Origin: Planctomycetota bacterium | GTDB lineage: Bacteria; Planctomycetota; UBA1135; UBA2386 | Direction of reading: 5' to 3' | Assembly (NCBI GenBank): GCA_028281765.1 | Contig: JANQJF010000001.1 | Coordinates: 106,217-170,216 of the forward strand | DNA length: 64,000 nt | Part shown: positions 54,378 through 62,884 of the stretch, in pieces | Numbering within the stretch: the first letter of the stretch is position 1 | How the letters are laid out: each line of letters begins with the position of its first letter | Translations under genes and position numbers: made by a program | Notes under the pieces: generated by a model | What the model was told of the DNA's origin: nothing | Databases searched by the model: none | The model's input: the letters and a program-made list of their open reading frames with translations, nothing else

Positions 54378-55475
54378 ATGCTTCATCGTCATGTCGCCAC
54401 ATCGCTCGTTCTGCTCGGCCTTGCAACGCTTCCTGCGTGCGGAGGCGGCGGCGAGTCGTCCGGCGGCCAGAACGCGCTGCCCGGACCGCAGGGGTCGATC
54501 GTCGGCGTCATCACGGGTCCCGTGATCGAAGGCGTGACCGTCGCACTGACCGGTCCTACCGACGCGACGACCACGACGGACGCGTCGGGCGAGTTCCGGT
54601 TCTCCGATCTTCTTCCTGGCAGCTACGCCGTAACCCCGGTCCCGACGACAGCGGCTCATTTCACACCGACGTCGATCACGGTCGAGTCCAACAACGACAG
54701 CCAGGACGGACTCTCGTTCGTTTCGAACGTGCCGGCGCCGCCAGCCGGCTTTCCGAACATCGGCTCCGAGCTCTACGCCTGGGGCTGGGCCGGTGATGGC
54801 GGCTCGAACCTGAGTCTCGTCGGCTCCTCGCCTGGGTCGAGCATCACGCTGATGAGCGACCTGTCGGGACTCGGTCATCATTTCTTCAACAACGGGGACC
54901 GCAAGGCGGCGTTCGCGCCGAACCTCGACCTCGACGCGAGCACGCTCGGCGGCGCCTACTCGACCTCGCTCCCGCTCATCGGCCTGCACCGTTGGCCGAA
55001 CGGCTCCGACCACTTCGGCTCGGTCTACTACTGGTCCGAGGGTATGAACGCGACGGCGGATTTCTACATCGTCTGCGCGATGGTCAACACGCGCGACAAC
55101 GGCGTGCGTGACTTCTTCGGAACCGACGAGACCAACCTCGTGCGGATGGATCAGAGCGACGGCGACGTCTACCTGCGGATCGCCGGTGTCGACCGCAAGG
55201 TTTCGAGCAACCAGATCGACCACGGACCGCTCGTGCTCGAGATCTGGCGGACCGCGGGTGGCGACATCACCGTCTACGCGAACGGTCAAGACGTGACGGC
55301 GGGCTCGATCAACATGACCGGCACCTTCGACGTCAACGGGTTCGGCTTCGACCAAACCGGCACCTCCTACTTCGACGACTACCTGATGGAACTCGTCTAC
55401 TGCGACGCGCTGCCGCCGGCGCCGGAGCGCGACGACGTGCGGGAATACCTGCGTCAGAAGTGGGGCCTCTACTGA
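54378..55475 (+). CDS. Lipoprotein with carboxypeptidase-regulatory-like and LamG-like domains
   Basis: A 365-aa lipoprotein: MLHRHVATSLVLLGLATLPA then CGGGG, a good lipobox (LPAC). Residues about 38-115 form a carboxypeptidase-regulatory-like beta-sandwich (SIVGVITGPVIEGVTVALTG, GEFRFSDLLPGSYAVTPVP). Residues about 130-350 resemble a concanavalin/LamG fold ending in REYLRQKWGLY, a motif often seen at the end of LamG-like modules in planctomycetes and verrucomicrobia. Likely a surface carbohydrate-binding protein. Confidence 0.8.
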   Translation: MLHRHVATSLVLLGLATLPACGGGGESSGGQNALPGPQGSIVGVITGPVIEGVTVALTGPTDATTTTDASGEFRFSDLLPGSYAVTPVPTTAAHFTPTSITVESNNDSQDGLSFVSNVPAPPAGFPNIGSELYAWGWAGDGGSNLSLVGSSPGSSITLMSDLSGLGHHFFNNGDRKAAFAPNLDLDASTLGGAYSTSLPLIGLHRWPNGSDHFGSVYYWSEGMNATADFYIVCAMVNTRDNGVRDFFGTDETNLVRMDQSDGDVYLRIAGVDRKVSSNQIDHGPLVLEIWRTAGGDITVYANGQDVTAGSINMTGTFDVNGFGFDQTGTSYFDDYLMELVYCDALPPAPERDDVREYLRQKWGLY

Positions 55476-56671
55476 GCCGCGCGTCGCGCCTGACGATACG
55501 CGTGTGGGGTCATCGACTCCTCGCGCGCGAACAGGCGGAACAGATTGCGCGTGCTGCCGAGGCCCACGTCCTCGGCGATCCGTTCGAGCGTCCAGTCCGT
55601 GTCGACCAGCAGTCGACGCGCCGCCTGGGAACGCACGCGGACGAGCTCGTCGTGCACCGAACGGTGAAGATACTTGCGGAAGGCCTGCTTCAGCCCGCTC
55701 CGCGAAAGGCCTGACGCGGCGACGACCTCGTCGACTCCGATGCGTTCGGTGTAGTGCGCGCCGATGTACTCGACGGCGCGCGCGACGCCGGGGTGCTCGA
55801 CGGCGAGCACGTCCGTACTCGCGCGCGGGACGACTTCGCTCGGCGACACCCACTCGGTCTCGAGTTCGTCATCCGTGCCGCGCATGCGTGCGTCGAGCTT
55901 CCCGGCCGCGCGCTCACCCCACGACTCGAGATCGAGGCGCACGCTCGACAGCGGGATCGGTAAGTGATTGCAGACCAGCTCCTGGTTGTCGATCCCGAGC
56001 ACGGCGACCTCGTCCGGCACGATGAGTCCTGCGCGCGCGCACCCGCGCAGGACCTGCACGGCCCAGTCGTCGTTGAACGCAAGGACTCCGATCGGACGCG
56101 GCAGAGCCGCGAGTCGCTCTCCGAGTGCGCGCTCGCGCGCTTCCCAGGGTTCGCCTTCGGCGGTCGGGATCGGTTCGATCGCAATCGCCTCGTGCCCGCG
56201 CTCTCGGAGCGCGAGCTCGAATCCCTCCCGCCGGAGCCGTACGGGTTTGCCGTCGGCCACGGGATACCAGGCGAAGTGTCGAAACCCCCGCTCGAAGAAA
56301 TGATCCGCCGCCAGTCGACCGATCTCCCGCGGGTCGAACTCGAGACTCGGGAGCCCGTGATTCGGACCGAACACCGACAGGTCGACGGTCGGCAGCCCGA
56401 GCCCGCACACGAAGTCCCGCAGCTTCTCGTCGACCTCAGAGCAGCCGAGCTTGCACAGCACGCCGTCGCCGCTCCAGCCCCACGCGGGCTCGGAGCTATT
56501 GGCCATCCGCGCGTCGAGGTGCCAGCCCGCGCGGGCCGCGAATCGCGCCACGCCCTCGTGCACCCGCGCGTCATACCAGGACATCGCGAGCAGAACGGAC
56601 CGGCTCGACGCGGTAGCGTTCGAACTGTCCAAAACGTCACTTCCGGTGGCTGAGATGACCTTTCTGGCCAT
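55469..56671 (-). CDS. XylR-type AraC family transcriptional regulator
   Basis: A 400-aa regulator from an ATG at 56671; an ATG at 56689 would add six residues, but a TAGACT box lies eight bases upstream of 56671. Residues about 25-275 form a LacI/periplasmic-binding-like sensor (LLAMSWYDARVHEGVARFAA, LPTVDLSVFGPNHGLPSLEF, AFNDDWAVQVLRGCARAGL). Residues about 295-400 form the AraC double HTH (GVDEVVAASGLSRSGLKQAF, TLERIAEDVGLGSTRNLFRL). This matches XylR, which senses a sugar. It is divergent from the four-gene PSD1 operon and probably controls it. Confidence 0.9.
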   Translation of the reverse strand: MARKVISATGSDVLDSSNATASSRSVLLAMSWYDARVHEGVARFAARAGWHLDARMANSSEPAWGWSGDGVLCKLGCSEVDEKLRDFVCGLGLPTVDLSVFGPNHGLPSLEFDPREIGRLAADHFFERGFRHFAWYPVADGKPVRLRREGFELALRERGHEAIAIEPIPTAEGEPWEARERALGERLAALPRPIGVLAFNDDWAVQVLRGCARAGLIVPDEVAVLGIDNQELVCNHLPIPLSSVRLDLESWGERAAGKLDARMRGTDDELETEWVSPSEVVPRASTDVLAVEHPGVARAVEYIGAHYTERIGVDEVVAASGLSRSGLKQAFRKYLHRSVHDELVRVRSQAARRLLVDTDWTLERIAEDVGLGSTRNLFRLFAREESMTPHAYRQARRAAQ

Positions 56672-56679
56672 GGATTTGC

Positions 56680-56685
56680 AGTCTA
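56680..56685 (-). promoter_or_regulatory. Candidate -10 box TAGACT, leaderless promoter for the regulator
   Basis: TAGACT on the reverse strand ends eight bases before the ATG at 56671. It overlaps the forward TAGCAT box by two bases, so both promoters compete for the same site. Confidence 0.4.
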
Positions 56686-56689
56686 GCAT
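56684..56689 (+). promoter_or_regulatory. Candidate -10 box TAGCAT, leaderless promoter for the PSD1 operon
   Basis: TAGCAT ends eight bases before the ATG at 56698. Confidence 0.4.
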
Positions 56690-56697
56690 GAGCGGCC

Positions 56698-59670
56698 ATG
56701 ATGACGCGATCCGCGATCGTTGCCGTTACGCTGGGCCTCCTGGGCCCGGTTCGCGGGCAGCAGACGGAACCGCCGCCCTGGGCGGAGGTCCGCACGATCC
56801 TCGAGCAGCGCTGCCTCGAGTGTCACGGTCGCGACCGGGTGAAGAGCGAATTCCGGCTCGCCACGGCCGAGACGTTCCGTCGCGGCGGCGCCCGGGGCCC
56901 GGTTGTCGACGCCCAGAATCCCGAGCGGAGCCGCCTCCTCGAAGTCATCAGCTACCGTGATCCGGATCTCGCGATGCCGCCGACGCGGCAACTTCCCGAA
57001 GCCGAACGGGCAACGCTTCGCGCCTGGGTTCTCGGTGGTGCGCCGTGGCCCGAGGACGAGCCCGGTAGGCTCGCCGATCCCCACGCGTTCACGGAGGACC
57101 ACGGGGCGAAGGACCAAAATCCGCGCGACTGGTGGGCGTATCGACCGCTCTCGGCCGACGATCCTGCCGATCGGAGCGAACCGCACGCGATCGATCGCTT
57201 CCTCGGCCGCGAACGCGACCGCCGCGGACTCGGCGTCACCGCGCAGGCCGACCCTGTCGTGTTGCTCCGGCGCGCGACGTACGACCTGACGGGACTGCCG
57301 CCGAGCCGTGAGGAGAGCGACGCGTTCCACGCCGCCATCGCGCGCGATGGATTCGACGCCGCGTGGGCCACTCTCGTTGACCGGCTGCTCGAGTCCCCGC
57401 GCTACGGCGAACACTGGGCGCGCCACTGGCTCGACCTCGTCCGCTTCGCCGAGACCAACGGCTACGAGCGCGACGGCACGAAGAAGAACATCTGGCGCTA
57501 CCGTGACTGGGTCATCCGCGCGCTCAACGAGGACATGCCGTACGACCGGTTCGCGCTCGAACAGCTGGCCGGGGACGAGATCGCGGAGCACGCACCGGAA
57601 CTCCTCGACCACGGCGTGCTCGGCTCGGGCCCGCTGATCGCAACCGGCTACTACCGGCTGCCGGTCTGGGACGACGAACCCGCGGATCGGAAGCAGGCGC
57701 TCGCCGACGAACTGGCCGACGTCGTCGACACGACCGCACAGGTCTTCCTGGCTTCCAGCGTCGGCTGCGCGCGCTGCCACGATCACAAGGCCGACCCGAT
57801 CTCGCAGAAGGACTACTTCGCCTTCACCGCGCTGTTCAACAACGTCGTCAGCTACGGCGGCGACGGCTTCGGTCAGGCGCGCGGCGGTGGCATGGTGCGC
57901 AATCTCGCGGACGAGCCGCGCCACGACCAGATACCGGTGGCCGAACGCAATCGACGAGTCGCCGCGATCGACAAGCAGCTGGAGCCGTTCTTGGCGGCCC
58001 TCCGCGGGGCCGTCGACGCCTCGAAGGATCCGGATTCGATCACGCTGGTCGCCGACGCCCGCGACGAGAACTCACCCAACTGGAAGTACAAGCAGGGCGG
58101 CGCTCCGAATCGCTGGCCTTCGCCCGGCTTCGACGACTCGAAGTGGAAGTCCGCCCGCGGTGGTTTCGGCACGAAAGGCACTCCCGGCGCGATCGTCAAC
58201 CAGCTCTGGCGTGGTCGCCGCATCAACCTGCGGACGCGGTTCGCGCTCACGAAGATCCCGAAGTCCCTGGTGCTGACGTTTTACCACGACGAAGACATCG
58301 AAGTATTCCTCAACGGGACACCGGTCTTCTCGCGGAAGCACTACCGCGTCGACTACACCGAAGTGCAGCTGCCGCAGGCGGCGGTCGACGCCCTTGTCGT
58401 CGGCTCGAACGTCGTCGCGGTATCCTGTCGCCAGACCGGCGGCGGCCAGTACGTCGATGTCGGCCTGCGCACGGGATGGCTCGACGACGAGATCGCGGCG
58501 CGCGTACGCCTCGGCGTCGAAGGGGAACGCTGGATCGGCGACGAGCGCGCCGCCGAAGCTCGCGCACTGCTGGCCAAGCGCGACCATACGCGCAATCTGC
58601 CGGTCCCGAACGCATACCCTGCGCTCACCGCGCGCGAACGTGGCCGCACCGCCAAACCACAGCACGTGATGCTGCGGGGCAGCGCTCACGCCCTCGGCGA
58701 CGTCGTCGACGCGAGCGTTCCAGTCGTGCTCTGCTCGACGGACGGCGCGCCCGAGCCGAGCGTGCCGGAGCCGGCAGCGGACGCGACGTCGACCGGGCGT
58801 CGACTCGCGTTCGCCCGCTGGCTAGCTGCAGACGGGGCCGCCGTGTCCTCACGCGTGATGGCGAACCGCCTTTGGCAGTTCCACTTCGGCCGCGGGCTCT
58901 GCCGCACGCCGGGCGACTTCGGCCGTTTCGGCGAGAAACCCACCCATCCCGAATTGCTCGACCACCTCGCGCAGGCATTCATCGACCGCGCGTGGTCGCT
59001 CAAAGCGATGCACCGCTACCTCATGACGAGCGCGGCGTATCGGATGGCGAGCACAGGGCGCGACGACGGCCTCGCGAAGGATCCGCGCAACGACGCCTAC
59101 TGGCGCTTCGACCCTCGTCGACTCTCGGCCGAAGAGTTCCGGGACAGCGTGCTCGCGGTCTCCGGCGAGCTGAACAACAAGCTCTACGGTCCGAGCGTGT
59201 ATCCGCCGCTTCCGCAGGAGGTGCGTGCGACCGCATCGCGACCCGGCGCTGCCTGGGGCAACTCCGCTCCTCAGGACGCCGCTCGCCGCAGCGTCTACGT
59301 GTTCGTCAAGCGCTCGCTCCGCATGCCGCTCTTCGAAGCGCTCGACCAGCCGGATCCCGACCTACCTTGCTCGGAACGATTCGAGACGAACGTTCCGACA
59401 CAGGCGCTGATGACGATGAACGGCGAGTTCGTGCGCGACCAAGCCGCGAGCTTCGCCGCCAGTCTCGCCGAGGCGACGGATTCGAGACGCGACCGCATTC
59501 GGCTCGGCGTCGAACGTGCGCTCGGCCGCACCTGCTCCGAAGGCGATATCGCGCGCCATGACGCCTTCATGGCCCGGCTGCGCACCGAACACTCGATGGA
59601 CGAACGCGCGGCGCTGTCGCTCTTCTGCCTCGCGCTGTTCAACCTCAACGAATTCCTCTGGCTCGACTGA
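56698..59670 (+). CDS. PSD1-type DUF1549/DUF1553 cytochrome c protein
   Basis: A 990-aa protein with a signal sequence, a planctomycete-type cytochrome c domain with CLECH at 39-43, then DUF1549 (about 145-370) ending in CARCH at 357-361 (VGCARCHDHKADP). A beta-sandwich insertion (about 440-610) comes next, with GTPVFSRKHYRVDYTEVQL. The C-terminal DUF1553 domain (about 700-970) includes RVMANRLWQFHFGRGLCRTP and LMTSAAYRMAS. Length is usual for the group. Its stop shares a base with the start of the DUF1501 gene (TGATG). These proteins are thought to oxidise a sugar or other substrate in the periplasm; the reaction is not established. Confidence 0.9.
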   Translation: MMTRSAIVAVTLGLLGPVRGQQTEPPPWAEVRTILEQRCLECHGRDRVKSEFRLATAETFRRGGARGPVVDAQNPERSRLLEVISYRDPDLAMPPTRQLPEAERATLRAWVLGGAPWPEDEPGRLADPHAFTEDHGAKDQNPRDWWAYRPLSADDPADRSEPHAIDRFLGRERDRRGLGVTAQADPVVLLRRATYDLTGLPPSREESDAFHAAIARDGFDAAWATLVDRLLESPRYGEHWARHWLDLVRFAETNGYERDGTKKNIWRYRDWVIRALNEDMPYDRFALEQLAGDEIAEHAPELLDHGVLGSGPLIATGYYRLPVWDDEPADRKQALADELADVVDTTAQVFLASSVGCARCHDHKADPISQKDYFAFTALFNNVVSYGGDGFGQARGGGMVRNLADEPRHDQIPVAERNRRVAAIDKQLEPFLAALRGAVDASKDPDSITLVADARDENSPNWKYKQGGAPNRWPSPGFDDSKWKSARGGFGTKGTPGAIVNQLWRGRRINLRTRFALTKIPKSLVLTFYHDEDIEVFLNGTPVFSRKHYRVDYTEVQLPQAAVDALVVGSNVVAVSCRQTGGGQYVDVGLRTGWLDDEIAARVRLGVEGERWIGDERAAEARALLAKRDHTRNLPVPNAYPALTARERGRTAKPQHVMLRGSAHALGDVVDASVPVVLCSTDGAPEPSVPEPAADATSTGRRLAFARWLAADGAAVSSRVMANRLWQFHFGRGLCRTPGDFGRFGEKPTHPELLDHLAQAFIDRAWSLKAMHRYLMTSAAYRMASTGRDDGLAKDPRNDAYWRFDPRRLSAEEFRDSVLAVSGELNNKLYGPSVYPPLPQEVRATASRPGAAWGNSAPQDAARRSVYVFVKRSLRMPLFEALDQPDPDLPCSERFETNVPTQALMTMNGEFVRDQAASFAASLAEATDSRRDRIRLGVERALGRTCSEGDIARHDAFMARLRTEHSMDERAALSLFCLALFNLNEFLWLD

Positions 59671-61127
59671 TGACCGACCGGCACAAACCCGACTTCTGTG
59701 GACGCACGCGGCGTGAGTTCCTCTGGGAGGCCGGCAACGGCTTCGGTTCCGTGGCGCTCGCCGGCATGCTCGGCAGCAGCTATCTCCGCGGCCAGACGAC
59801 GTCGGCGAACGGGGCGCACAATCCGCTTCTCGGCCAGCCTGTCCACCGGCCCAAGGCCAAGGCGAAGAGCGTCATCTTCCTGTTCATGTACGGCGGGCCC
59901 AGCCAGGTCGACACGTTCGACTACAAGCCCGAACTGTTCCGCTACGACGGCAAGACGATCGACGTGCCGACGTTCGGCCGGCAGGGCAAGCGCAAGGGTG
60001 GTCGCATCGTCGGACCGAAGTGGCGCTTCCACCGGTACGGCGAGTGCGGGCAGTGGGTCTCCGACCTGTTCCCCAACCTCGCGCACTGCGTCGACGACAT
60101 GGCGTTCGTCCACTCATTCTACGCGGAGAGCCCGATCCACGGATCAGGACTGCTCAACATGAACTGCGGCCGACTGATCAGCGGCCATCCGAGCATCGGG
60201 TCGTGGGTCAACTACGGGCTCGGCTCCGACAACCAGGACCTGCCGGGCTACGTCGTCATGCTCGACGACAAAGGCGGTCCGATCAACGGCGCGAAGAACT
60301 GGACGAGCGGCTACATGCCGGCATCGCTGCAGGGCGTACAGCTGCGCACGAAGGGTGCGCCGATCCTCGATCTGCAGCCGCCGGCCGAGCTCCGCGACGG
60401 GCCGCAGCGCGCGCTGTTGGACCATCTGGCGCAGGAGAACGCTGCGCATGCGGCGCAACGAGCCAACCCCGATCTCGAGGGTCGCATCCGCCAGTTCGAG
60501 CTCGCCTACCGCATGCAGGCCGCGGCCCCCGAAGCCGTCGACCTCGCGCAGGAGCCGCAGTCGATCCGCGACCTCTACGGCCTCGACGACCCGCGCACGC
60601 ACCAGTACGCGAAGAAGTGCATCCTCGCGCGCCGCCTCGTCGAGCGCGGCGTCCGCTACATTCAGGTATACTCCGGCGGCGGCCACAACGACGACAACTG
60701 GGATGCGCATGGGGACCTGGTCTTCAACCACACGCGCCACGCTGGTCGCACGGACCGCCCGATCGCGGGTCTGCTGACGGATCTGAAGCAGCGCGGCCTG
60801 CTCGACGAAACACTCGTCGTGTGGGGTGGCGAATTCGGCCGCCAGCCGACTGCGGAGTACGCCAAGGGCACCGGCCGCGATCACAACTCGTGGGGGTTCA
60901 CGATGTGGCTCGCGGGCGGCGGCATCAAAGGCGGCGTCGCGGTCGGCGAGACGGACGAACTCGGCTCGAAGGCGGTCCGTGATCGATTCCACGTGCGCAA
61001 CCTGCACGCGACGATCCTGCACCAGCTCGGTCTCGATCCGAACGATCTGAGCTTCTTCTTCAACGGTCTCGACCAGAAGCTCGTCGGCGTCGAGGGCGCG
61101 GAGCCGATTCATCAGATCATCGCCTGA
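59670..61127 (+). CDS. DUF1501 family protein (Tat-exported)
   Basis: A 485-aa protein starting MTDRHKPDFCGRTRREFLWE, a Tat-type signal with twin arginines. The DUF1501 domain, a sulfatase/alkaline-phosphatase-like fold, shows FLFMYGGPSQVDTFDYKP near the start, then MNCGRLISGHPSIGSWVNYG and LLDETLVVWGGEFGRQPTAE, followed by RDHNSWGFTMWLAGGGIKGG. Planctomycetes encode DUF1501 right after PSD1 proteins, as here. The start overlaps the PSD1 stop by one base. Confidence 0.92.
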   Translation: MTDRHKPDFCGRTRREFLWEAGNGFGSVALAGMLGSSYLRGQTTSANGAHNPLLGQPVHRPKAKAKSVIFLFMYGGPSQVDTFDYKPELFRYDGKTIDVPTFGRQGKRKGGRIVGPKWRFHRYGECGQWVSDLFPNLAHCVDDMAFVHSFYAESPIHGSGLLNMNCGRLISGHPSIGSWVNYGLGSDNQDLPGYVVMLDDKGGPINGAKNWTSGYMPASLQGVQLRTKGAPILDLQPPAELRDGPQRALLDHLAQENAAHAAQRANPDLEGRIRQFELAYRMQAAAPEAVDLAQEPQSIRDLYGLDDPRTHQYAKKCILARRLVERGVRYIQVYSGGGHNDDNWDAHGDLVFNHTRHAGRTDRPIAGLLTDLKQRGLLDETLVVWGGEFGRQPTAEYAKGTGRDHNSWGFTMWLAGGGIKGGVAVGETDELGSKAVRDRFHVRNLHATILHQLGLDPNDLSFFFNGLDQKLVGVEGAEPIHQIIA

Positions 61128-61138
61128 GCGAGGGAATC

Positions 61139-62884
61139 GTGTCCGCCATCCTGCTCACAATCGCCGCGTCGCTTCTCACTCCGCAGGGCGAATTCGGTCC
61201 GCCGACGGTCTACGACGTCCTGCAGGCGAAGTGCTTCTCCTGCCACGGCCCCGAAAAACAGAAAGGTGGCCTGCGCCTCGATGTCGTGAGCGACCTCGCG
61301 GACGTCGTCGAAGCCGGCGAAGTCACCGAGAGTGAACTCGCGCGGCGCATCCTGCTGCCGCGCAAGCATGACGACGTGATGCCGCCGAAGGAGGAGCTGA
61401 CCGATGCGGAGCTTCTCGCCGTGCTGAGCTGGATACGCGACGGCGCGGACATGAAGGCGATCACGGAGCCGGGAGCCGGCGCGGCAGCCGACGCGTTGGC
61501 GAACGCGGAGGCCCTCGCCGCCGTCGAACGCGCTTCGGGCGCCGTGCTTCGATCGGTCGCCGGAGAACGCGGCCTCCGCGCGGACTTCGCCCGTCGTGAG
61601 ACTCCGCCGCTTGCGGGAGCCCTACAGGCACTCGCCAGCATCCAGAACCGCGTGACCGAGATCGACCTGTCCGGTCAGCGCTTCGGGGCCGACTTCATCG
61701 ACGGACTCCCCGACTTCTCCGCGCTCCGCCGCCTGCATCTCGAGCGGAGCAACATCACGGACGCAGCGCTCCAGCGCCTGCTCGCCGTGACGCCGAGACT
61801 CGAGTACTTGAACGTCCACTCCACGGCGATCACGGACGCCAGCCTGCGTGCGATCCGCGAGCTCCCGGAACTACGCCGCCTCGTTCTCTTCGGCACAAAC
61901 GTCACGGACAAGGCGCGGATGAACTTCGCGCGCCGGCACCGAGACACGCACGTCAGTGGCGGGCTCGCTCTCCCGCTGCCGTTGGATCCCAAGAAGCTGC
62001 AGCGCCGGATCCTCGCGGCCGACGCATCCAAGAAGCGCATCGCCCTCCTGCGCGAGAAGGCGATCGACAACTACGAGGTCGAGTGGGAGCACCCCATTCG
62101 GCAGATCCACGACCTGCAGGTGCTCGCGAACGGCCACATCCTCTTCCAGGAGACTTGGACCAAGCTGCTCGAGGTCGATCCCGAGTCGAAGAAGACCGTC
62201 TGGACCTACGACGCCGCCTTGCAGAATCGCGAAGGCGCACCCGGCCCTGTCGAGGTCCACTCGTTCGGACGGCTGCCGAACGGCGACACGTTCGTCGCCG
62301 AGTCGGGACCGTCGCGCATTCTGGAGGTCGACCGAGACGGCACGCTTCGCCACGTCATCCCGCTGCACGTCGACCGTTCGCGGCCCCACCACGACACGCG
62401 CCTCGTCCGCCGGACCGATGCCGAAACCTATCTCGTGGCACACGAAGCGGAAGGCGTCGTGCGTGAGTATGCGCGCGACGGCAGCGTGGTCTGGTCCTAC
62501 GACGTCCCGCTGTTCGACCGACCCCGCAAGGGCGGCCACGGGCCCGAGGCCTGGGGCAATCAGCTCTTCTCCGCGCAACGACTGCCGAACGGCAACACGC
62601 TGATCGGCACGGGCAACGGCCACCGCGTGATCGAGGTCACACCGCGCAAGGAGATCGTCTGGCAGCTGACCGAAGACGACGTCCCCGGCATCGATCTCGC
62701 CTGGATCACGACCGTCCAGGTCCTGCGCAGCGGCAACCTGCTGATCGGCAACTGCCACGCGGGCCCGCTCGAGCCGCAGATCTTCGAGATCACGCGAGAG
62801 AAGGACGTCGCGTGGACCTATCGCGACTTCGAACGCTTCGGCAACTCGCTGTCCAACAGTTTCATCCTCGAGGACGAGCGATGA
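61139..62884 (+). CDS. Cytochrome c-like, leucine-rich repeat and beta-propeller protein
   Basis: A 581-aa protein from a GTG at 61139, preceded by GAGGG. A cytochrome c-type heme site CFSCH (32-36) in a planctomycete PSCyt1-like domain (about 15-110) is followed by a short leucine-rich repeat region (about 165-255; FSALRRLHLERSNITDAALQ). A propeller comes next (about 265-581; DLQVLANGHILFQET, HSFGRLPNGDTFVAESG, RLPNGNTLIGTGNGHRVIEV). The propeller resembles the second half of the HEAT/propeller protein at 6253. The start is 11 bases after the DUF1501 stop, and the stop overlaps the next start. No clear signal peptide cleavage site beyond the first 20 residues. Confidence 0.85.
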   Translation: MSAILLTIAASLLTPQGEFGPPTVYDVLQAKCFSCHGPEKQKGGLRLDVVSDLADVVEAGEVTESELARRILLPRKHDDVMPPKEELTDAELLAVLSWIRDGADMKAITEPGAGAAADALANAEALAAVERASGAVLRSVAGERGLRADFARRETPPLAGALQALASIQNRVTEIDLSGQRFGADFIDGLPDFSALRRLHLERSNITDAALQRLLAVTPRLEYLNVHSTAITDASLRAIRELPELRRLVLFGTNVTDKARMNFARRHRDTHVSGGLALPLPLDPKKLQRRILAADASKKRIALLREKAIDNYEVEWEHPIRQIHDLQVLANGHILFQETWTKLLEVDPESKKTVWTYDAALQNREGAPGPVEVHSFGRLPNGDTFVAESGPSRILEVDRDGTLRHVIPLHVDRSRPHHDTRLVRRTDAETYLVAHEAEGVVREYARDGSVVWSYDVPLFDRPRKGGHGPEAWGNQLFSAQRLPNGNTLIGTGNGHRVIEVTPRKEIVWQLTEDDVPGIDLAWITTVQVLRSGNLLIGNCHAGPLEPQIFEITREKDVAWTYRDFERFGNSLSNSFILEDER

